A DNA stretch of 43,996 nucleotides from Pseudomonas sp. Lineage in GTDB: Bacteria > Pseudomonadota > Gammaproteobacteria > Pseudomonadales > Pseudomonadaceae. Each line of letters begins with the position of its first letter. Positions within the stretch are counted from its first letter, which is position 1. Both the position numbers and the translations under genes were made by a program. Of this stretch, positions 40,128-43,996 are shown piece after piece. The stretch spans positions 1-43,996 of the forward strand of contig NZ_JASLAW010000156.1 in the NCBI RefSeq assembly GCF_030147005.1. The letters run 5' to 3'. The notes under the pieces are model-generated. The model was not told the origin of the DNA, did not search any database, and was given only the letters and a program-made list of their open reading frames with translations.

Positions 40128-41357
40128 TTAGAAAAGAACGCGGCTACGAATTGTGCCATTGATGTGCTGCAGCTTCTCTTGCGCCAGGTCCGAGTACTCG
40201 GCGTCGACGTCGATCACCACGTAGCCGACCTTCTCGTTGGTCTGCAGGAACTGACCGGAGATGTTGATGCCGTTTTCCGCAAAGACTTTGTTGATCTCCA
40301 TCATCACACCCGGAATGTTCTGGTGGATGTGCAGCAGGCGGTGCTTGCCAGGGTGAGCCGGCAGGGCCACTTCCGGGAAGTTCACGGACGATACCGAGGT
40401 GCCGTTGTCGCTGTACTTGACCAGCTTTTCCGACACTTCCAGGCCGATGTTGGCCTGGGCTTCAGCGGTGGAGCCGCCGATGTGCGGGGTGAGGATCACG
40501 TTGTCCAGGCCACGCAGCGGGCTTTCGAAGATGTCGTCGTTGGAGCGTGGCTCCACCGGGAACACGTCGATGGCGGCGCCGATCAGGTGCTTGTCCTTGA
40601 TCGCGTCGGCCAGGGCGTCCAGTTCGACCACGGTGCCGCGCGCGGCGTTGATCAGGATCCCGCCTTTCTTGATAGCGCGGATTTCCTTCTCGCCGATCAT
40701 CCACTGGGTCTCAGCGGTTTCCGGAACGTGCAGGGTGACGATGTCGGACATGCCCAGCAGTTCGGTCAGGCTCGCCACTTGCGTGGCGTTGCCCAGCGGC
40801 AGCTTGGTCAGGGTGTCGTAGAAGAACACCTGCATGCCCAAGCCTTCAGCCAGTACCGACAGCTGCGTGCCGATCGAGCCGTAACCGACGATACCCAGCT
40901 TCTTGCCGCGTATTTCGAAGGAATTGGCTGCGCTTTTGATCCAGCCGCCACGGTGGCAGGAAGCATTCTTCTCGGGGATACCGCGCAACAGCAGGATGGC
41001 CTCGGCGAGCACCAGCTCCGCAACGGAACGGGTGTTGGAGTACGGTGCGTTGAACACCGCGATGCCGCGCTCGCGCGCTGCATTGAGGTCGACCTGGTTG
41101 GTGCCGATGCAGAAACAGCCGACGGCCACGAGTTTCTTGGCGTGGTCGAAGATCTCTTCGGTCAGCTGAGTGCGGGAGCGAATGCCGATAAAGTGCGCGT
41201 CGGCGATCTTTTCCTTGAGCTGGGCTTCCGGCAGAGAACTGGTGATGTACTCAATGCTGGTGTACCCGGCGGCTTTCAGAACGTCGACAGCCGATGGGTG
41301 GACGCCTTCCAGAAGAAGGAACTTGATCTTGCTCTTATCGAGAGAAGTCTTGCTCAT
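40128..41357 (-). CDS. serA: D-3-phosphoglycerate dehydrogenase SerA
   Basis: Oxidises 3-phosphoglycerate at the start of serine synthesis and can also reduce 2-oxoglutarate to D-2-hydroxyglutarate. The 409-residue length equals E. coli SerA. The Rossmann motif is LGIVGYGSIG, the catalytic Arg is in INAARGTVVE, the Glu in DVFPVEP and the His in LTPHIGGSTAEAQ. A C-terminal ACT-type domain (about 330-409) is the serine-feedback site. The start MSKTSLDKSKIKFLLLEGVHP at 41357 is standard; the frame stays open for 58 codons upstream but that is leader RNA. A long hairpin-rich leader lies upstream. It is divergent from the dehydrogenase below. Confidence 0.95.
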   Translation of the reverse strand: MSKTSLDKSKIKFLLLEGVHPSAVDVLKAAGYTSIEYITSSLPEAQLKEKIADAHFIGIRSRTQLTEEIFDHAKKLVAVGCFCIGTNQVDLNAARERGIAVFNAPYSNTRSVAELVLAEAILLLRGIPEKNASCHRGGWIKSAANSFEIRGKKLGIVGYGSIGTQLSVLAEGLGMQVFFYDTLTKLPLGNATQVASLTELLGMSDIVTLHVPETAETQWMIGEKEIRAIKKGGILINAARGTVVELDALADAIKDKHLIGAAIDVFPVEPRSNDDIFESPLRGLDNVILTPHIGGSTAEAQANIGLEVSEKLVKYSDNGTSVSSVNFPEVALPAHPGKHRLLHIHQNIPGVMMEINKVFAENGINISGQFLQTNEKVGYVVIDVDAEYSDLAQEKLQHINGTIRSRVLF

Positions 41358-41656
41358 CTGCGTAAACCTGTATCCCGGAGAAAAATGGCAGGGAATCGAA
41401 TAGCCGGATGTGCCCTGATCCACCAATACTGTTCCCGTTTGACGGCGACTGTTGCCGTCATGCTGCGTTGCCGCTCCTCCCCATAGCCAGCTATGAGTCG
41501 TCACGGCGTCTTGCCTGACGACAACAGCCACTCGTCAACAGAAACGTATTGGTCAATCAAGGCACAGAGCTGACCCGGACGGCAGGAAAGCCGTCACCGC
41601 AGAAACGCCCTTGGGCTCTGTCCTGCGGGGGCGGTATGCTAGCATACGCGCCCCGC
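41358..41656 (-). promoter_or_regulatory. Structured 5' leader of serA
   Basis: About 280 bases with four local hairpins: 41440-41460 (TGACGGC/GCCGTCA), 41482-41495 (CATAGC/GCTATG), 41497-41522 (GTCGTCA/TGACGAC with an inner GGC/GCC) and 41578-41595 (GACGGC/GCCGTC). It resembles no riboswitch class I know. Confidence 0.45.
41625..41656. promoter_or_regulatory. 32-base near-palindrome, promoter/operator of the divergent pair
   Basis: GCGGGG-GCG-GTATGCT / AGCATAC-GCG-CCCCGC. The central GTATGCTAGCATAC is a perfect 14-bp palindrome and carries a TATGCT -10-like hexamer on both strands. A weak TTGGGC -35 (41611-41616) with 18-base spacing would serve the plus-strand gene. Confidence 0.55.
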
Positions 41657-41722
41657 TAAACACCTATTCCTGCGACGTGAAGCGTTCTCAGGATGACCAT
41701 GAATTGTTCGAGAGTTCTGTCA

Positions 41723-43117
41723 ATGACCCATGCTGCCCTGATTGATGAGCTGAAGACCCTGGTTGAGCCCGGCAAAGTGCTGACCGACGCCGACTCCCTG
41801 GAGGCTTACGGCAAGGATTGGACCAAGCATTTTGCGCCCGCGCCGTGCGCCATCGTCTTCCCTAAGACCATCGAGCAGGTGCAGGCCATCGTCCGTTGGG
41901 CCAATACGCACAAGATGGCGCTGGTGCCATCCGGCGGGCGAACCGGTCTGTCGGCGGCGGCTGTTGCGGCCAACGGCGAAGTGGTGGTGTCGTTCGATTA
42001 TATGAACCAGGTCCTCGACGTGAACCTGACCGACCGCACCGCTGTGTGCCAGCCGGGCGTGGTCACCAAGCAATTGCAGAACGTCGCCGAAGAAAACGGG
42101 CTGTATTACCCGGTGGATTTCGCATCCTCGGGTTCCAGCCAGATTGGCGGCAATATCGGCACCAATGCCGGCGGGATCAAGGTGATTCGCTACGGTATGA
42201 CCCGTAACTGGGTGGCCGGGCTGAAAGTCGTCACCGGCAAGGGCGATGTGCTGGAGCTGAACCGTGACTTGATCAAGAACGCCACCGGCTACGACATGCG
42301 CCAGCTGTTCATCGGCGCCGAAGGTACTCTGGGCTTTGTGGTGGAAGCCACCATGCGCCTGGACCGTACACCGAAAAACCTGACCGCCATGGTGCTCGGC
42401 ACCACCGACTTCGACTCGATCATGCCGGTGCTGCACGCCTTCCAGAACAAGCTGGACCTGACCGCTTTCGAATTTTTCTCCGACAAGGCACTGGCCAAAG
42501 TGCTCGGCCGTGGCGACGTGCCGGCGCCGTTCGACACCGAATGCCCGTTCTACGCGCTGCTGGAATTTGAAGCCACCACCGAAGAAGTCGCCAATCACGC
42601 CCTGGAAACCTTCGAGCACTGCGTCGAGCAAGGCTGGGTGCTGGACGGCGTGATGAGCCAGAGCGAAACCCAGCTGCATAATCTGTGGAAACTGCGCGAG
42701 TATATCTCCGAGACGATTTCCCACTGGACGCCGTACAAAAACGATATTTCTGTCACCGTTTCCAAAGTGCCGGCGTTCCTCAGGGAAATTGACGCTATCG
42801 TCGCCGAACACTACCCGGACTTTGAAATCGTCTGGTTTGGCCACATTGGCGACGGTAACCTGCACCTGAACATTCTCAAGCCGGAAAACCTGAGCAAAGA
42901 CGAGTTCTTCGCCAAGTGCGCCACCGTCAACAAGTGGGTGTTCGAGACCGTCGCCAAATACAACGGCTCGATCTCCGCCGAACACGGCGTGGGCATGACC
43001 AAGCGCGATTACCTGACGTACAGCCGCTCACCGGTGGAAATCGAATACATGAAGGCCGTGAAAGCGGTGTTTGACCCGAACGGGATCATGAACCCAGGCA
43101 AGATCTTCGCTGTTTAA
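41723..43117 (+). CDS. D-2-hydroxyglutarate dehydrogenase (FAD-linked)
   Basis: A 464-residue VAO-type FAD oxidoreductase of the GlcD family, as in P. aeruginosa PA0317. FAD-binding motifs are VPSGGRTGLSAAA and FASSGSSQIGGNIGTNAGGIKVIRYG; the cap-domain metal/substrate residues are in GHIGDGNLHLN, and EHGVGMTKRD closes the C-terminus. It oxidises D-2-hydroxyglutarate, which SerA makes as a side product, and passes electrons to a flavoprotein carrier. The start MTHAALIDELKTLVEPGKV at 41723 fits relatives; the ATG at 41693 has no usable Shine-Dalgarno. Confidence 0.9.
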   Translation: MTHAALIDELKTLVEPGKVLTDADSLEAYGKDWTKHFAPAPCAIVFPKTIEQVQAIVRWANTHKMALVPSGGRTGLSAAAVAANGEVVVSFDYMNQVLDVNLTDRTAVCQPGVVTKQLQNVAEENGLYYPVDFASSGSSQIGGNIGTNAGGIKVIRYGMTRNWVAGLKVVTGKGDVLELNRDLIKNATGYDMRQLFIGAEGTLGFVVEATMRLDRTPKNLTAMVLGTTDFDSIMPVLHAFQNKLDLTAFEFFSDKALAKVLGRGDVPAPFDTECPFYALLEFEATTEEVANHALETFEHCVEQGWVLDGVMSQSETQLHNLWKLREYISETISHWTPYKNDISVTVSKVPAFLREIDAIVAEHYPDFEIVWFGHIGDGNLHLNILKPENLSKDEFFAKCATVNKWVFETVAKYNGSISAEHGVGMTKRDYLTYSRSPVEIEYMKAVKAVFDPNGIMNPGKIFAV

Positions 43118-43141
43118 GGACGCTGTTTAAGGAGTCGTTCC

Positions 43142-43807
43142 ATGAGCTACCAGCACAAGTATGTCGACGGCACCAACATCCACTTTCCCGTAGGTAAAGT
43201 GGTGTGTATCGGGCGTAACTACGCCGAACACGCCAAGGAACTGGACAACCCGGTGCCGACCGAGCCACTGCTGTTCATCAAGCCGGGCAGTTGCGTGGTG
43301 CCGCTGGAAGGCGGTTTCACCCTTCCGACCGAGCGCGGTTCGGTGCATTACGAAGCGGAAATCGCCGTGTTGATCGGCAAGCCGTTGTCGAACAAGCCAA
43401 GCCGCGAAGAAGTGCTGGACGCCATCTCCGGCTTCGCCCCGGCGCTGGACTTGACCCTGCGTGACAAGCAGGCCGAGTTAAAGGCCAAAGGCCTGCCGTG
43501 GGAAATCGCCAAGTCGTTCGACGGCGCGGCGGTGATCGCGCCTTTCGTGGTCGGCAGCACCTTTGCGGATTTGACCGATATCGGCATTCGCCTGACCATC
43601 AATGGCGAAGTGCGTCAGAACGGCAACAGTGCGCAAATGCTCAACCCGATCGTGCCGATGATCCAGCACATGGCCGGCTGCTTCTCGCTGCAGGCGGGCG
43701 ATGTGATCCTGACGGGCACTCCGGCCGGCGTAGGGCCGCTGAATGTCGGGGATAAGCTGGTACTGGAATTGTCGGGCGTCAACCGCTTCGAAAGCGTAGT
43801 TCGCTGA
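43142..43807 (+). CDS. Fumarylacetoacetate hydrolase family protein
   Basis: A 221-residue FAH-superfamily protein of the short bacterial (FAHD1-like) kind. GRNYAEHAKEL, the metal-ligand block VHYEAEIAVLIG and LDLTLRDKQ are conserved, and GDVILTGTPAGVGPL is the C-terminal signature. Members act as acylpyruvases or oxaloacetate decarboxylases; which applies is not clear. An AAGGAG Shine-Dalgarno lies upstream, and it follows the dehydrogenase by 24 bases, so the two are co-transcribed. Confidence 0.9.
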   Translation: MSYQHKYVDGTNIHFPVGKVVCIGRNYAEHAKELDNPVPTEPLLFIKPGSCVVPLEGGFTLPTERGSVHYEAEIAVLIGKPLSNKPSREEVLDAISGFAPALDLTLRDKQAELKAKGLPWEIAKSFDGAAVIAPFVVGSTFADLTDIGIRLTINGEVRQNGNSAQMLNPIVPMIQHMAGCFSLQAGDVILTGTPAGVGPLNVGDKLVLELSGVNRFESVVR

Positions 43808-43821
43808 GAGACTGCAGGAGG

Positions 43822-43996
43822 AGGGCAAGCCTTAATGCCAGTCAGTTAAGACAGAACCGGTCCCCGTGGCGAGGGAGCTTGCTCCCGTTGGGGCGCGAAG
43901 CGGCCCCAAAAATGGGACTGCTACGCAGTCCAGCGGAAGCAAGCTCCCTCGCCACAGTGACCGGTTCTGTCTTAACTGACTGGCATTAGGGCAAGC
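43822..43996. mobile_element. MITE-like composite palindrome with REP core and possible target duplication
   Basis: Terminal inverted repeats run from 43833 and back from 43988: the outer 29 bases (starting TAATGCCAGTCAGTTAAG) are perfectly complementary and continue into REP-type arms (GTGGCGAGGGAGCTTGCT), giving about 57 bases with few mismatches. The centre has two more small hairpins (GGGGC/GCggCCCC and GGACTGC/GCAGTCC). AGGGCAAGC occurs in direct orientation at 43822-43830 and 43988-43996, at the window edge, as a target-site duplication would. No transposase is present. Confidence 0.65.

Noticed and set aside
41358..41531. SerA N-terminal extension of 58 codons
   Set aside because: SerA proteins start at MSKTSLDK; the extension consists of hairpin-forming leader sequence.
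41358..41656. Known riboswitch (TPP, glycine, SAM) in the serA leader
   Set aside because: None of the conserved cores I know for these classes is visible on either strand.
1..43996. CRISPR array, tRNA, rRNA, prophage or integrase
   Set aside because: No regularly spaced direct repeats, no cloverleaf or rRNA sequence and no phage or recombinase proteins were seen.

Overview
The window is chromosomal DNA of a Pseudomonas, most likely of the P. fluorescens group. The evidence is uniformly GC-rich coding sequence, dense packing, Pseudomonas-type gene families (ArgA, the Spu polyamine system, LsfA/SsuEADCBF, DUF2388), and many REP-type palindromes with GAGCGGGCTTGCTCGCGAA-like arms. No phage, plasmid, integrase, CRISPR array, tRNA or rRNA was seen. 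From memory of related genomes (not searched), argE-argA next to the spu locus and serA next to a D-2-hydroxyglutarate dehydrogenase are common Pseudomonas arrangements, and the sulfur block between argA and spuI looks like a lineage-specific arrangement.

Layout. 0-5 kb (minus strand): a DegT/ArnB-type aminotransferase, a secreted DUF2388 protein, an NfeD-SPFH membrane pair, and an orphan GspE/PilB-type ATPase. 4.9-8.7 kb: a small ACT-like ORF divergent from an Lrp/AsnC regulator, a CYTH-CHAD protein, then argE. 8.8-10.1 kb: argA, preceded by a possible arginine leader peptide. 10.2-18.8 kb: a sulfur-scavenging block with a TauA-like binding protein, an OprD-family porin, the 1-Cys peroxiredoxin LsfA and ssuEADCBF for alkanesulfonate uptake and desulfonation. 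18.9-30.0 kb: a TetR regulator and the polyamine locus, with spuI divergent from spuBCDEFGH (gamma-glutamylation, transamination and ABC uptake of putrescine and spermidine). A well-matched sigma-54 promoter and a 16-bp perfect palindrome precede spuB. 30.1-33.3 kb: an HD-domain protein, a GlxA-type regulator, an AhpD/CMD protein and a cupin-AraC regulator. 33.3-38.9 kb: an Ntn-hydrolase acylase (HacB/QuiP type) with a thioredoxin-like partner, an alpha/beta hydrolase, a DUF2059 protein and a 2OG-Fe(II) oxygenase. 38.9-44 kb: a substrate-binding-protein derivative that lacks one lobe, a DUF4399 protein, serA, D-2-hydroxyglutarate dehydrogenase and an FAH-family protein. The window ends in a large palindromic element.

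How the genes work together. The ssu products import alkanesulfonates (SsuABC) and release sulfite with FMNH2 made by SsuE (SsuD), while LsfA probably handles peroxide under sulfate limitation. The spu products import polyamines (SpuD/E-FGH) and degrade them through aminotransferase (SpuC) and glutamylation (SpuB/SpuI) routes. SerA makes 3-phosphohydroxypyruvate and can also form D-2-hydroxyglutarate, which the divergent dehydrogenase re-oxidises.

No wholly new multi-gene system is evident. The most interesting signals are non-coding: a MITE-like inverted-repeat element with possible target duplication at the right end, a putative arginine leader peptide before argA, a sigma-54 promoter with upstream palindrome before spuB, a hairpin-rich serA leader, and an SD-sequestering hairpin before the ACT-like ORF. 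The lobe-deleted binding protein is the main protein-level oddity.
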